A DNA stretch of 64,000 nucleotides from Fimenecus sp045578245 (GCA_045578245.1 JAZNJX010000079.1:1-64000), one strand, 5' to 3'. Positions 37,256 through 47,129 are shown, counted from the stretch's first letter. Notes: generated from the sequence alone by a model not told the origin. Translations and numbers: made by a program.

Positions 37256-38491
37256 TTGCTTAAAAAGACAAGAAATACAAATTTTTATATAATGCTTTTT
37301 ATAATTACAATATTTCAGGCAACATGCCTTTTCACATTGATAGCAAAAGCAGAGGAACAATATAGAAGCAGCATATTTATCGCCTTTGGTATATATATTC
37401 TTGTGGAATATCTGTATTTTATCGGTGCAAGGCTGATTCTTAAAAGATACGGGTTCGAGGTTGAACTGATTGCATTTCTGCTCACATCGATTGGTCTAAC
37501 TATTACGGCAAGTGTTTATCCCGATGCAATTCTTAAACAGTTTATAGCAGTTGTAATCGGAATCGTGGGTTTTGTTGTGTTACAATGGTTTATGAGAGAA
37601 TTAAAGCCTTGTTTAGCACTGAGAGTTCCTGTTGCTGTTCTAGCTTTGGCGCTTATGGCCTTTGCTGTTGTTTTCGCAAAATATACAAATGGAGCAAGAA
37701 ACTGGATTTATATTGGCGGAGTGTCCATCCAACCCTCGGAACTTGTTAAGGTTGCATTTGTTTTTGTTGGTGCAGCAAGTCTTGAAAAGTTACAATCCAA
37801 TAAGAGTCTTACAAAGTTTATTGTTTTCGCTTTTGCTTGTGTGGGTGCTCTTTTCCTTATGTATGATTTCGGCACAGCACTTATCTTTTTCTTTGTGTTT
37901 ATCGTTATCTCATTTATGCGTTCAGGTGATGTAAGAACAATTTTCATTATCTGTACAATCGCACTTATGGGTGGTTTGCTTATATTATTATTCAAGCCAT
38001 ATGTTGCCAGTCGTTTTATGGCTTTCGGTCATGTGTGGGAAAATTTTGACACATCCGGTTATCAGCAGACAAGAACTATGATTTATTCTGCAAGTGGTGG
38101 ACTCTTTGGAGTCGGAATAGGAAATGGGTATTTAAGAGATATTTTTGCTGCAACAGAAGATTTGGTTTTTGGAGTTGTATGTGAAGAATTTGGTATGATA
38201 ATGGCAGGAGCTATTTTACTTTCCTATGTGGCTTTGTTGGTATATTCAATTCGTCATGCGAAATATGCACGTTCAACTTTTTATGCCATTTCTGCTTGTG
38301 GAGCATCTTCCTTGATGCTTTTTCAGGCAGCGCTTAATGTGTTTGGCGTAAACGATTTGCTTCCTCTTACTGGCGTTACACTTCCTTTTGTCAGCAGAGG
38401 CGGCTCAAGTATTATTTGCTGTTGGATGTTATTGGCATTTATTAAGGCTGTTGACAGAAGCACTTACAGATATGGGGGTGTTCGTCAATGA
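37256..38491 (+). CDS. FtsW/RodA/SpoVE-family peptidoglycan polymerase
   Basis: SEDS glycosyltransferase of about 411 residues with ten membrane helices. Signatures include QPSELVKVAFV, and near the C-terminus GVNDLLPLTGVTLPFVSRGGSS. The TTG at 37256 follows the near-perfect ribosome site AGGTGAT (37245-37251) and is chosen; a GTG at 37247 lies inside that site. It overlaps the PBP gene by 4 bases (ATGA). SEDS-PBP pairs synthesise septal or lateral wall; this pair cannot be assigned to a stage from sequence alone. Confidence 0.92.
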   Translation: MLKKTRNTNFYIMLFIITIFQATCLFTLIAKAEEQYRSSIFIAFGIYILVEYLYFIGARLILKRYGFEVELIAFLLTSIGLTITASVYPDAILKQFIAVVIGIVGFVVLQWFMRELKPCLALRVPVAVLALALMAFAVVFAKYTNGARNWIYIGGVSIQPSELVKVAFVFVGAASLEKLQSNKSLTKFIVFAFACVGALFLMYDFGTALIFFFVFIVISFMRSGDVRTIFIICTIALMGGLLILLFKPYVASRFMAFGHVWENFDTSGYQQTRTMIYSASGGLFGVGIGNGYLRDIFAATEDLVFGVVCEEFGMIMAGAILLSYVALLVYSIRHAKYARSTFYAISACGASSLMLFQAALNVFGVNDLLPLTGVTLPFVSRGGSSIICCWMLLAFIKAVDRSTYRYGGVRQ

Positions 38492-39888
38492 AATCTATTT
38501 CCAGAAGAGCGTTAGTTCTTTATTTGATAATGATACTTTTCCTTGTAGGTAGCGGAGTTTTATTCTTTAATCTTGTTACTCATTCTGAAGAATGGGCAAT
38601 GAATAAGGCAAATAAGCATCTTTATAATTCCGGTTCATTGGCAACAGCAGGAGATATTCTTGATATCAATGGAACTGTTCTTGTATCTACAAAAGATGGT
38701 AGTCGTTCATATAACAAAGATAAATCAATAAGACTTGGAACACTTCATACAGTGGGTGATAGTTCAGGTTATATTGCAAGTGGTGTTCAAAGTGCATTTA
38801 AAGATGATATCACTGGATATTCTCTGGTAGATGGAGTTTATAACTTAAAGAGATATGGCAAAGGTAATGATATAAAACTGACAATGAATGCAAAAATTTG
38901 CAAGGTTGCATACGATGCATTAAAAGGCTATAAGGGCACAGTTGGAGTTATGAACTACAAAACAGGCGAATTGATTTGCATTGTTTCAACTCCTACATTT
39001 GATGTTTATAATAAACCTGAAGATATTCATACAGATACAAGCGGAAAATATGAAGGTATCTATATGAATAGATTCTTTTCGGGACTTTATACTCCTGGTT
39101 CAACATTTAAAGTAATTACTGCAGCTTCTGCTATTGAAAACATCCCTGATATTTATGAACAGGAATTTGTTTGTAAGGGTAAGATTCAGATTGGTGAAGG
39201 ATATGTTATTTGTAATGGTGAGCATGGAAAAATAAGCTTTGAACAAGCTTTGAATAAGTCTTGTAACTGTGCTTTTGCTGTAATAGCAGAGAAACTTGGC
39301 ACACAGGCTCTTACTACAACAGCAGAGAGAATTGGCTTTAATAGCGCAAAGAATTTAATCAGCGGAAAAGTCTATTGCGAAAAGAGTAGAATCAATTTAT
39401 CAAATGCAAAGACTCTTGACCTTGGTTGGGCAGGAATAGGACAGTACACAACTCTTATCAACCCTTGCCAGATGCTGACGATAATTTCATCTATCGCAAA
39501 TGGCGGTGAAGCAATATCACCATATCTTATGGCTGAACTTATTTCTCCCGAAGGAAAGGTGATTGCAACGGGAGAAAGTCAGGTTGCAGGACAATATTTC
39601 ACTGAATCTGTTGCATCTGATTTAAATAAACTTCTTCGTTCAAATGTAAAAAAACAGTATGGTGATTCACTATTCCCGGGAATGGAAATGTGTGGGAAAA
39701 CCGGTACTGCAGAAATCAGTGACGATAGCAATAAAAAGCCAAACGGATTATTTGTTGGGTATTCTCAAAGAGAAGATATGCCTTTTGCAATAATCGTTGT
39801 CGCAGAAGATACAAATTCATCAATGAGTAGTGCAGTACCTATTGCTTCAAAAGTTATGAAAGCAGTAAAAACAGAATACGCAAAATAA
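38488..39888 (+). CDS. Class B penicillin-binding protein (transpeptidase)
   Basis: A 466-residue transpeptidase with one N-terminal membrane helix (about 8-28), a small dimerisation region and the penicillin-binding domain: catalytic STFK in PGSTFKVITA, SCN in KSCNCAF, and KTG in CGKTGTAE. The size and the FtsW-like partner fit the PbpA type of division-associated enzymes. Cotranscribed with the FHA and SEDS genes, ending at a bidirectional terminator. Confidence 0.93.
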   Translation: MKSISRRALVLYLIMILFLVGSGVLFFNLVTHSEEWAMNKANKHLYNSGSLATAGDILDINGTVLVSTKDGSRSYNKDKSIRLGTLHTVGDSSGYIASGVQSAFKDDITGYSLVDGVYNLKRYGKGNDIKLTMNAKICKVAYDALKGYKGTVGVMNYKTGELICIVSTPTFDVYNKPEDIHTDTSGKYEGIYMNRFFSGLYTPGSTFKVITAASAIENIPDIYEQEFVCKGKIQIGEGYVICNGEHGKISFEQALNKSCNCAFAVIAEKLGTQALTTTAERIGFNSAKNLISGKVYCEKSRINLSNAKTLDLGWAGIGQYTTLINPCQMLTIISSIANGGEAISPYLMAELISPEGKVIATGESQVAGQYFTESVASDLNKLLRSNVKKQYGDSLFPGMEMCGKTGTAEISDDSNKKPNGLFVGYSQREDMPFAIIVVAEDTNSSMSSAVPIASKVMKAVKTEYAK

Positions 39889-39889
39889 A

Positions 39890-39920
39890 AAGACGGATAA
39901 TAATATCCGTCTTATTTTTT
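39890..39920. terminator. Bidirectional terminator between PBP and cca genes
   Basis: Stem AAGACGGATA / TATCCGTCTT with a short loop; T7 follows on the plus strand and TTTTTATTTT on the minus strand. Confidence 0.88.
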
Positions 39921-41264
39921 TAATGATTTTACATAGTCAGATAACTCTGTATGGTCGTTTTTAAGTTTTTCACTTATTACCAAATCGAGAAGTGAGTTTA
40001 ACATTTGACCTATTTGTTTTCCGCGATATCCCATTTCAGTCAAATGGTTGCCGTTGATTGCAAGGTCTTTTAAGGAAAAACACTCTTTTTCTGTGATAAT
40101 TTCGTTTATGATATTTTCTGTTTCATTATAGAATGTTTCGCCACGATAGTATTTTGGATTTTGAGCAGAGTTATCACAATGTTTTACCTCAATTAAAGGA
40201 AAAATCAAATCTGTACCAATTTGTGACATAATTTTCTTTAATCTTTTTCTGTCAGGCAAAACTGCATTATTTACCATAATTGGTGAGTCGTGAAAAGTAA
40301 CGAGAGTGATAACCTTATTCTTTGTATCATTGTCAAAACGAAGTCTTGTTAATATCTTCTCTGTGATTTCAGCACTCTTTTTAGGGTGTCCGTAGTAATG
40401 CTGTTCTCCTTTTTCATCAAAATGCGCAACCAAAGGTTTCGCAATATCGTGGAAAAACAATGCAAGTCGTGTTACTGTGTCAGGAGAACTTTTTTCCATA
40501 GCCTTTACTGTGTGAGTGTAAACATCAAAACAATGATGACGATTTTCTTGTCTGAAGTTTATACAAGGCTTGACTTCAGGAATAAAAACAGAAATAACAT
40601 CGGAAAATTCCTGCAAAACAGCATAAGCATTTTTGCCACAGATAAGCTTCACGAATTCGTCACGGATTCTCTCGGCTGAAATGTTGTGAAGCAAATCCTT
40701 GCATTTGTGAATAGCAACTTTTGTATTTTCTTCAATAGTAAAGCCTAAAACAGAAGAAAATCTTAATGCACGAAGAATCCTCAAAGCATCTTCACGAAAT
40801 CTTGTTTCGGCATCGCCGATACAACGGATAGTTTGGTTTTTAATGTCATCAATTCCGTTTACAAGGTCGCAGAAACCATCTGAAAAATCAAAAGCTATAG
40901 CATTCATTGTGAAATCACGACGCACAACATCGTCCGAAAGTGATTTTGAAAAAGTTACACTATCGGGGTGTCGGTTGTCGGAATAAGTGCTTTCACTTCT
41001 GTATGTGGTTATCTCAAGGGGCTCATTTTCAATAAGCACAGTTACTGTACCGTGTTTAATCCCTGTCTCAACAACACGAAAATCCGAAAAAACCTCTTTA
41101 ACCTGTGTGGGAGTGGCGTTTGTTGTAATATCGATATCACCAATGGGGAGTCCCATAATAAAATCTCGTACGCTTCCACCGATTAAAAATGCCTCAAAGC
41201 CACTGTTTTTCAGTAACTCAACAGCAGTTTTTGAGGCAGGTTTAAAATTATTTGTTTTGTTCAT
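39912..41264 (-). CDS. cca: CCA tRNA nucleotidyltransferase with HD domain
   Basis: Adds or repairs the 3' CCA of tRNA. The 450 residues show the class II head GGSVRDFIMG and DIDITTNATP, the RRDFTMNAIAFD motif and the RFREDALRILRALRFSS segment, followed by an HD domain (FFHDIAKP) and a C-terminal helix region. It is the last gene of a minus-strand group aminotransferase-rsmA-TSCPD-cca; its start overlaps the TSCPD gene by 17 bases. Confidence 0.93.
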   Translation of the reverse strand: MNKTNNFKPASKTAVELLKNSGFEAFLIGGSVRDFIMGLPIGDIDITTNATPTQVKEVFSDFRVVETGIKHGTVTVLIENEPLEITTYRSESTYSDNRHPDSVTFSKSLSDDVVRRDFTMNAIAFDFSDGFCDLVNGIDDIKNQTIRCIGDAETRFREDALRILRALRFSSVLGFTIEENTKVAIHKCKDLLHNISAERIRDEFVKLICGKNAYAVLQEFSDVISVFIPEVKPCINFRQENRHHCFDVYTHTVKAMEKSSPDTVTRLALFFHDIAKPLVAHFDEKGEQHYYGHPKKSAEITEKILTRLRFDNDTKNKVITLVTFHDSPIMVNNAVLPDRKRLKKIMSQIGTDLIFPLIEVKHCDNSAQNPKYYRGETFYNETENIINEIITEKECFSLKDLAINGNHLTEMGYRGKQIGQMLNSLLDLVISEKLKNDHTELSDYVKSLKK

Positions 41265-41505
41265 TTAAAGCCTCAGTAAGAGCAAGAGCTAACTGGTCAG
41301 GACATGATGTAGGTTTAAAACCACATTTAATACCCTTTATAATTGGAATAATTTCTTCAGCTTTTTTCCCTTCAACAAGTGCTGCAATTCCTTTAAGGTT
41401 TCCGTTGCAACCACCAAAGAAAGAAACATTTTTTACAATTCCGTCTTCAAGGTCAAAAGTGATTTCACGGGAGCATACACCTCGTGTTTTGTATTTGAAA
41501 TCCAT
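41248..41505 (-). CDS. TSCPD-domain protein (TIGR03905 type)
   Basis: An 85-residue protein with conserved Cys in TRGVCSREI, GGCNGNL, IKCGF and the TSCPDQLA motif that names the domain, also found at the end of some ribonucleotide reductases. Stand-alone copies are common in Clostridia and probably bind metal, but their role is unknown. It lies one base after rsmA and overlaps cca. Confidence 0.85.
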   Translation of the reverse strand: MDFKYKTRGVCSREITFDLEDGIVKNVSFFGGCNGNLKGIAALVEGKKAEEIIPIIKGIKCGFKPTSCPDQLALALTEALNEQNK

Positions 41506-41506
41506 T

Positions 41507-42385
41507 TTATTTTACCTCGCTGATTTTATTTGAAAGTGTTACTAATTCATCCATTGTAAGCGCTTCTGCACGAGCTGTGATAGAAAGTCCTGCATTTTCT
41601 ACTGCAAGAGATATTTTGTCTTTAGGGATTCCCATACCACTTGAAAGTGAGTTGAGAATTGTTTTTCTCCTCTGTGCAAAAGCAGATTTAACCATTTTAA
41701 AGAAAAGTTCTTCGTCAGTTACCTTGTAGTCACCCTTTTTAGTTAGGTCAAGTTCAATTACACAACTGTCAACCTTTGGACTTGGCATAAATGACCCACG
41801 GGAAACATCAAAAAGTTTTCGTGCTTGAGCATAGTAATTTACTGCAACAGTTACTGCGCCACTTTCCCTTGTACCGACTTTTGCACAAAGGCGGTCAGCA
41901 GCTTCTTTTTGTACCATAACAATTATCTTGTTAAATGGTAGTTTTTCCTCTAAAAGTCGCATTATAACAGGGGAAGTGATATAGTATGGCAAGTTTGCGC
42001 ATACAAAAATTTCCATTCCCTCAAAATGTTCTTTGATTATGGAGTCAAGGTCAGCTTTTAAAACATCTTCGTTAATAAGTGTGAGATTATCATATCCTGC
42101 AAGGGTGTCATTAAGCACAGGGAAAAGCCTTGTATCAAGTTCAATACAAACAACTTTGTCGGCTCTTTCAAGAAGTTCTTTTGTAAGAACACCAACGCCT
42201 GCACCGATTTCAATAACACCTATTTTACCACTTGCTCCGTCTCTTACAGCCTCAGCCATTCTTGGACAAACAGTTGGGTTAACAAGGAAATTCTGTCCTA
42301 AACCTTTTGAAAATGTAACATTATGCTCACCCATAACTCTCTTGATTACGGAGATGTCGGTGAGAGTGTAATTTTTCTTATCCAA
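41507..42385 (-). CDS. rsmA: 16S rRNA dimethyladenosine transferase RsmA (KsgA)
   Basis: Dimethylates A1518 and A1519 (E. coli numbering) of 16S rRNA. The 292 residues contain GQNFLVNP, the SAM loop IEIGAGVGVLT, the catalytic ANLPYYITSP and the C-terminal AQRRKTILNSL. It overlaps the upstream aminotransferase by 8 bases and is followed immediately by the TSCPD gene. Length is normal. Confidence 0.96.
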   Translation of the reverse strand: MDKKNYTLTDISVIKRVMGEHNVTFSKGLGQNFLVNPTVCPRMAEAVRDGASGKIGVIEIGAGVGVLTKELLERADKVVCIELDTRLFPVLNDTLAGYDNLTLINEDVLKADLDSIIKEHFEGMEIFVCANLPYYITSPVIMRLLEEKLPFNKIIVMVQKEAADRLCAKVGTRESGAVTVAVNYYAQARKLFDVSRGSFMPSPKVDSCVIELDLTKKGDYKVTDEELFFKMVKSAFAQRRKTILNSLSSGMGIPKDKISLAVENAGLSITARAEALTMDELVTLSNKISEVK

Positions 42386-43565
42386 TATACTTTTCCTTTA
42401 CTTTACCTAAAAGTTTCATACCCTCAACGATTTTTTCGTCAGAAGGAGTAGAGAAATTCATTCTGAAACAATTTGTTTCTTCGTCGTTTATCATAAATGC
42501 AGTTCCTGGAACAACAGCAACTTTGTTTGCAATACAGTCCGTTACAAATTCAAGCATATTTACTTTATCAGGTAACTTGCACCATACGAAAAGGCCACCC
42601 TCAGGATGAACATATTCAACAAAATCACCAAGTTCGCTATCAATAAGGTCACACATAAGGTTTAACTTTCTGCGATAGATATCACGGATTTTTTCAATGT
42701 GCGCATTTACGTCATTCTGTTCCATCCATTTGTCAACAAGCATCTGTGAAAATACAGGAGTATGAACATCGGAAGCTTGCTTACCAACTGTCATTTTTGC
42801 GATAATTGGTGATGGTGCAACGATATAACCAACACGGATACCAGGTGCTAAAAGTTTTGAGAAAGAACCTGCATAAATAACTATTCCATCTTCATCAAAA
42901 CTCTTGATAGATGGGATGTCTTCACCTGAAACTCTCAAATCACCATATGGATTATCTTCAAGAATGAGAAGACCGTGTTTTTTAGCAAGTTCATAAACTG
43001 CTTTTCTCTTCTGGAGGCTCATTGTAGCACCTGACGGATTCTGAAAGTTTGGAATTGTGTAAATAAATCTTGGGTTAGTTGCGTTTTTGATAGCTTCTTC
43101 CAATTTTTCGATATTCATTCCGTCTGCTTCAACAGGTACACCTGCAAGCTTGCAACCGTATGAACGGAAGCAGTTAAGAGAACCGATAAATGACGGACAT
43201 TCGCAGATTACTGTGTCACCTAAATCGCAAAGCGCCTTTGTAGCAAGGTCCATAACCTGCTGTGCACCTGATGTTACGATAAGTGAGTCAAAGTCCTTGC
43301 CGATATCATATCTGTCTTTAACGAATTTTGTAAGTCTTTCGATTAAAGGTCTGTAACCCTCGGTAACGCCATATTGTAATGCTGTTACAGGAGCAGTCTC
43401 AAAAATTTCTGCTGAAATTCTTTTAACTTCATCAATAGGGAATGATGCTGCGTCAGGGTTTCCTGCAGCAAAAGGAATAATAGCAGGGTCCTGTGTTGCT
43501 TTTAAAATTTCACGGATAGCAGAGGGCTGAAGCCCTGAAATTCTTTTAGAAAAATAATAATCCAT
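42378..43565 (-). CDS. PLP-dependent aminotransferase, MocR/2-aminoadipate type
   Basis: A 395-residue fold-type I aminotransferase without a DNA-binding domain. Seen: GLQPSAIREILK near the start, TSGAQQVMDLA, IYTIPNFQNPSG, and the PLP Lys in AGSFSKLLAPGIRVGY. The family includes 2-aminoadipate and other amino-acid transaminases; the substrate is not predictable here. The start at 43565 follows AGGTGA; an in-frame codon at 43574 lies inside that site. First gene of the rsmA group. Confidence 0.88.
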   Translation of the reverse strand: MDYYFSKRISGLQPSAIREILKATQDPAIIPFAAGNPDAASFPIDEVKRISAEIFETAPVTALQYGVTEGYRPLIERLTKFVKDRYDIGKDFDSLIVTSGAQQVMDLATKALCDLGDTVICECPSFIGSLNCFRSYGCKLAGVPVEADGMNIEKLEEAIKNATNPRFIYTIPNFQNPSGATMSLQKRKAVYELAKKHGLLILEDNPYGDLRVSGEDIPSIKSFDEDGIVIYAGSFSKLLAPGIRVGYIVAPSPIIAKMTVGKQASDVHTPVFSQMLVDKWMEQNDVNAHIEKIRDIYRRKLNLMCDLIDSELGDFVEYVHPEGGLFVWCKLPDKVNMLEFVTDCIANKVAVVPGTAFMINDEETNCFRMNFSTPSDEKIVEGMKLLGKVKEKYIG

Positions 43566-43640
43566 TTGTTTCACCTGATTTAAAAAGAAATATATGGTAT
43601 TTTATCACAATATATGTTTGTTTGCAAGTTGTTGAAAAAT

Positions 43641-43668
43641 AAAACTGCCCTGAAAAACAGGACAGTTT
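43641..43668 (-). terminator. Terminator after the flavodiiron/ZIP unit
   Basis: Minus strand stem AAACTGTCCTG / CAGGGCAGTTT (one mismatch) with TTATTTTT after it, 4 bases beyond the stop of the gene at 43673. Confidence 0.85.
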
Positions 43669-43672
43669 ATAT

Positions 43673-44818
43673 TTATGCCATTTCTTTTGCAAGGGCTTTG
43701 ATTTGCTCAATGTTTTCAGGTTTTACTGCAGAATGAATTGTTACAATATTTTCTGCAAAAGTAATTTCCTTGCTGTTTTCAAAAGCTTTTGCGATTTTGT
43801 TCTTTACAACTGGTGCCCATGAGCCATTTTCAACAATACCGATTTTGCGATTTCTGTATCCTCTTTCAGTAAGTTCATTTATGAACTCTCTCATGAATGG
43901 AAATAAGTCGCCATTGTAGGTTGTTGTAGCAAGTATGATTTTTCCGTAACGGAAAGCATCTTCGACTGCTTCAGCCATATCGTCACGGGCAAGGTCGTTT
44001 ATTGCAACCTTAGGACAACCTGCATTTTTAAGTTCTTCTGCCAAAATTTCAACAGCATTTTTTGTGTTGCCATAAACGGATGTATAGCAAATTACAACAC
44101 CGTCGCTTTCAACACCATAGGATGACCAGATGTCGTAAAGATTGAGATAATACCCAAGATTTTCAGTAAGAATTGGTCCATGCAACGGACAGATTGTCTG
44201 AACATCAAGATTTGCTGTTTTTTTGAGAACGGCCTGTACCTGTGCACCGTATTTACCAACAATGCCGAAATAATATCTTCTTGCTTCACAAGCCCAGTCC
44301 TCTTCAACATCCAATGCACCGAATTTTCCAAAACCATCAGCAGAGAAAAGCACTTTTTCCGTGCTGTCATAGGTCATCATAACCTCAGGCCAGTGTACCA
44401 TAGGGGCTAAAACGAATGTAAGGGTATGGTTGCCAAGTGATAAAGTATCGCCTTCACCAACTACAAGTCTTCTATCAGCGTAATCTGTACCGAAAAATTT
44501 GTTCATCATTACAAAAGCTCTGTCAGTAGCAACGATTGTTGCGTCAGGGTAAGCTTCTGCAAAACGGTTGATATTTGCAGAGTGGTCAGGCTCCATATGT
44601 TGAACGATAAGATAATCAGGTGAAGTATCTCCTAATTCATTTTTAATATTTTGCATCCATTCGTCAAAAAAGTTTTTATCAACAGTATCCATAACTGCGA
44701 TTTTTTCATCCTTAATGATGTATGAATTATATGCCATACCGTTTGGCACAATATACTGACCTTCAAAAAGGTCGATGTTATGGTCGTTTACACCAATATA
44801 TTTTACATCCTTTAACAT
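43673..44818 (-). CDS. FprA-type flavodiiron protein
   Basis: Reduces O2 or NO in anaerobes. The 381 residues have a metallo-beta-lactamase-like diiron domain with HMEPDHSAN, MVHWPE, SADGFG and CPLHGP ligands, followed by a flavodoxin domain (CYTSVYGNTKNAVEIL, FMN loop). No rubredoxin domain is attached. The gene lies 11 bases after a ZIP transporter, consistent with oxidative-stress or iron supply. Confidence 0.94.
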   Translation of the reverse strand: MLKDVKYIGVNDHNIDLFEGQYIVPNGMAYNSYIIKDEKIAVMDTVDKNFFDEWMQNIKNELGDTSPDYLIVQHMEPDHSANINRFAEAYPDATIVATDRAFVMMNKFFGTDYADRRLVVGEGDTLSLGNHTLTFVLAPMVHWPEVMMTYDSTEKVLFSADGFGKFGALDVEEDWACEARRYYFGIVGKYGAQVQAVLKKTANLDVQTICPLHGPILTENLGYYLNLYDIWSSYGVESDGVVICYTSVYGNTKNAVEILAEELKNAGCPKVAINDLARDDMAEAVEDAFRYGKIILATTTYNGDLFPFMREFINELTERGYRNRKIGIVENGSWAPVVKNKIAKAFENSKEITFAENIVTIHSAVKPENIEQIKALAKEMA

Positions 44819-44829
44819 AATATATCTCC

Positions 44830-45588
44830 TTATCCTAATAATATATCAAAAGCAAGCATTAAGCAGAATCCTGCTAAAAGTGAGTATGTAGCCCCTCGTT
44901 CACTACCGTGTGAATGAGTTTCAGGTATCATTTCATCACTTATTACATAGAGCATTGTACCACCTGCAAAAGCAAGTGCAAATGGCAGAATAGCAGATGA
45001 AACTGTAACAGCAAAATAGCCTAAAAGTGTACCGATGACTTCAACAGCACCCGTTGCAAGTGCAATCAGAAATGTTCTTCTGTGACTTATTCCTGCTGCA
45101 ATCATAGGTGCGATAATTACCATACCTTCAGGTATGTTCTGCAAGGCAATACCACCTGCAATGGTTATGGCATCTGCCAGGTTTCCTGTACCAAAGCCAA
45201 CACCTGCTGCAATGCCTTCAGGAAGGTTGTGGATTGCAATAGCAATTACAAAAAGCAATACTTTATTAAGTTGTGCTGTTTTGTCGGGGTGATTTTCCTG
45301 GTCAACACCTGTCATTCTATGCAAATGTGGTACAATTTTATCAATAATATTGACACAGAAAGCACCACAGAAAACACCGATAATAGTAACGAGTAAAGAA
45401 AACTCACCACCGTATTCTAATGATGGAAGAATAAGACCGATTACCGATGCTGACAGCATAACACCGGCAGCAAAGGAAAGCACGATATCACTGAATTTGT
45501 GGCTTATGTTTTTGAACAAAAAACCTAAAACAGCACCAATAACGGAAGCTCCACCCACACCGAATGCAGTCAACAGAACAATTTTCAT
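44830..45588 (-). CDS. ZIP-family divalent metal transporter
   Basis: A 252-residue protein with eight membrane helices. Signature helices IV and V carry AIHNLPEGIAAGVGFG and LQNIPEGM with the metal-binding His, Asn and Glu. A His-containing loop between helices III and IV (PHLHRMTGVDQENH) is typical. ZIP proteins import Zn or Fe. It precedes the flavodiiron gene on one transcript, whose diiron centre might be supplied by it. Confidence 0.92.
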   Translation of the reverse strand: MKIVLLTAFGVGGASVIGAVLGFLFKNISHKFSDIVLSFAAGVMLSASVIGLILPSLEYGGEFSLLVTIIGVFCGAFCVNIIDKIVPHLHRMTGVDQENHPDKTAQLNKVLLFVIAIAIHNLPEGIAAGVGFGTGNLADAITIAGGIALQNIPEGMVIIAPMIAAGISHRRTFLIALATGAVEVIGTLLGYFAVTVSSAILPFALAFAGGTMLYVISDEMIPETHSHGSERGATYSLLAGFCLMLAFDILLG

Positions 45589-45635
45589 TTAACACACATC
45601 CTAAAAGATAATACTTAATTGTAATGTCATACACA

Positions 45636-45664
45636 ATTCTACCATAAAAACCTGAAAATATAAA
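45636..45664 (-). promoter_or_regulatory. Predicted promoter of the ZIP-flavodiiron unit
   Basis: Minus strand: TTTATA (45664-45659), 17-base spacer, TAGAAT (45641-45636), about 48 bases before the ZIP start. The -35 is weak. Confidence 0.45.
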
Positions 45665-45687
45665 GAGGTTAAATTATGAAAAATATG

Positions 45688-45716
45688 TTGTGTAATTAAA
45701 TTTTCAGCTATATAAT
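45688..45716 (+). promoter_or_regulatory. Predicted promoter of the Gfo/Idh/MocA gene
   Basis: TTGTGT (45688-45693), 17-base spacer, perfect TATAAT (45711-45716), 51 bases before the ATG at 45768. Confidence 0.65.
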
Positions 45717-45767
45717 AAGAACAGCAAGGTGTTAATCGATACATAATAAAACAGAAGGTTGGATAGT

Positions 45768-47030
45768 ATGAAGAAAACGATATCAGTTATTGGACTTGGG
45801 AACAGAGGAACGGAGTATATGGGCTTTTTAAAGGCTTTTCATTCGTCAAAAGTAGAAATTCATGCTCTTTGTGATATCAGTCAGCAGGCGCTTGATGATT
45901 TTGCACCTCGATATTCAATCCCAAAGGAAAGACAGTTTAATTCAACCAAAGACTTTTTCTCCAAGGGTGTAATTTCTGATGCGTTGATTATAAGCACACA
46001 GGATGCAAGTCATTATGAAATTACAAAGCAGGCAATTCTTACGGGATATAAATATATTTTGCTTGAAAAACCTGTAAGTGGAGTGAAAGGTGAGTACACT
46101 GAGCTTCGTGACCTTGCTAAAGAAAACAATGTACTTCTTATTATCTGTCATGTGCTTCGTTATTCAAATTATTACAGCAAAATCAAAGAAATAATCTCAA
46201 GTGGCAAAATCGGTGATATCGTTACAATTAAACAAACGGAAAATGTTGGATATTTCCATTTTGCACACAGTTATGTAAGAGGTAACTGGAGAGATGAATT
46301 TACCTCAACACCATCCATTATGGCAAAATGCTGTCACGATATTGACCTTATTGCATGGTTTATGGATTCTCCTTGTGTGAGTGTAAGCTCTGTAGGTTCA
46401 TTAAATCATTTTCGCAAAGAAAATGCTCCTGAAGGTGCAACTCCTACTTGTATGGGTGGCTGTAAGGCAAAAAAGAATTGCCCATATGATGCAGAAGCAC
46501 TTTACATAACTGACCCATTCTACAAGGCAAAATTTATAAAATATATGGGACGTACACTTACTGGTAAAGTAAAGAACAGTAAAAACGACATCAAAAATGC
46601 TATCAGAAATGGTGATTACGGCAGATGTGTTTATATGTGTGACAATAATGTGTGTGATAATCAGCTTGTTACAATGGCCTTTGAAAATGGTGCATCGGCA
46701 GTTCTCAATATGAACGGTCTTTCCAACAAAATGTTTAGAGAATGTCATATCGTAGGAACAAAAGGTGAACTTGTGGGTTATGGAACAAAACTAAAAATGC
46801 ATATTTTTGGTGGAAAAACTACCACTGTAAATACAGGAAGCCTTAATATAAGCGGTCATGTGGAAGGAGATATCAGGCTTGTTTCAGGTTTTGTCAAGCT
46901 GTTGTGTGGTGAAACAAAGGATTTAACAAACATCACAACAATTGATGCAACTGTTATTAGCCATAACATTGCCCTTGCTGCAGAAGAATCAAGAAAAAAT
47001 GGTGGAACAGTAGTTTTACTTAAAGATTAA
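45768..47030 (+). CDS. Gfo/Idh/MocA-family NAD(P)-dependent oxidoreductase
   Basis: A 420-residue dehydrogenase-like protein. The N-terminal Rossmann fold has SVIGLGNRGTEY, and EKPVSG carries the family's catalytic-region Lys. In the C-terminal domain a long insertion (about 230-310) holds several Cys (CMGGCKAKKNCPYDA, GRCVYMCDNNVC) that may bind metal. Members act on sugars or inositols; the substrate is open. The ATG at 45768 lies 9 bases after AGAAGG; an upstream TTG is too close. Monocistronic with a terminator. Confidence 0.88.
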   Translation: MKKTISVIGLGNRGTEYMGFLKAFHSSKVEIHALCDISQQALDDFAPRYSIPKERQFNSTKDFFSKGVISDALIISTQDASHYEITKQAILTGYKYILLEKPVSGVKGEYTELRDLAKENNVLLIICHVLRYSNYYSKIKEIISSGKIGDIVTIKQTENVGYFHFAHSYVRGNWRDEFTSTPSIMAKCCHDIDLIAWFMDSPCVSVSSVGSLNHFRKENAPEGATPTCMGGCKAKKNCPYDAEALYITDPFYKAKFIKYMGRTLTGKVKNSKNDIKNAIRNGDYGRCVYMCDNNVCDNQLVTMAFENGASAVLNMNGLSNKMFRECHIVGTKGELVGYGTKLKMHIFGGKTTTVNTGSLNISGHVEGDIRLVSGFVKLLCGETKDLTNITTIDATVISHNIALAAEESRKNGGTVVLLKD

Positions 47031-47046
47031 TAGAGTTTAACAAATG

Positions 47047-47086
47047 AAAAAAGACGTGGAGTTTTGTAAGGCTTCACGTCTTTTTT
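47047..47086. terminator. Terminator at the left border of the tRNA-Arg island
   Basis: Stem AAAAAAGACGTG / CACGTCTTTTTT with a 16-base loop; T runs on both strands. It ends the oxidoreductase gene, and probably once ended the tRNA-Arg transcript before island insertion. Confidence 0.8.
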
Positions 47087-47129
47087 GGCACCCCCTGCGG
47101 GAATCGAACCCACAACTAATCCTTAGGAG
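47086..47129 (-). repeat. Left att-like copy: 3' part of tRNA-Arg(CCU)
   Basis: 44 bases identical to the anticodon loop, variable loop, T arm and 3' acceptor with CCA of the intact tRNA at 49678-49752. The 5' half is missing, so this is not a working tRNA. Confidence 0.92.

Noticed and set aside
47086..47129. A second tRNA-Arg gene
   Set aside because: Only the 3' part is present; the bases upstream do not form a D arm or 5' acceptor strand.
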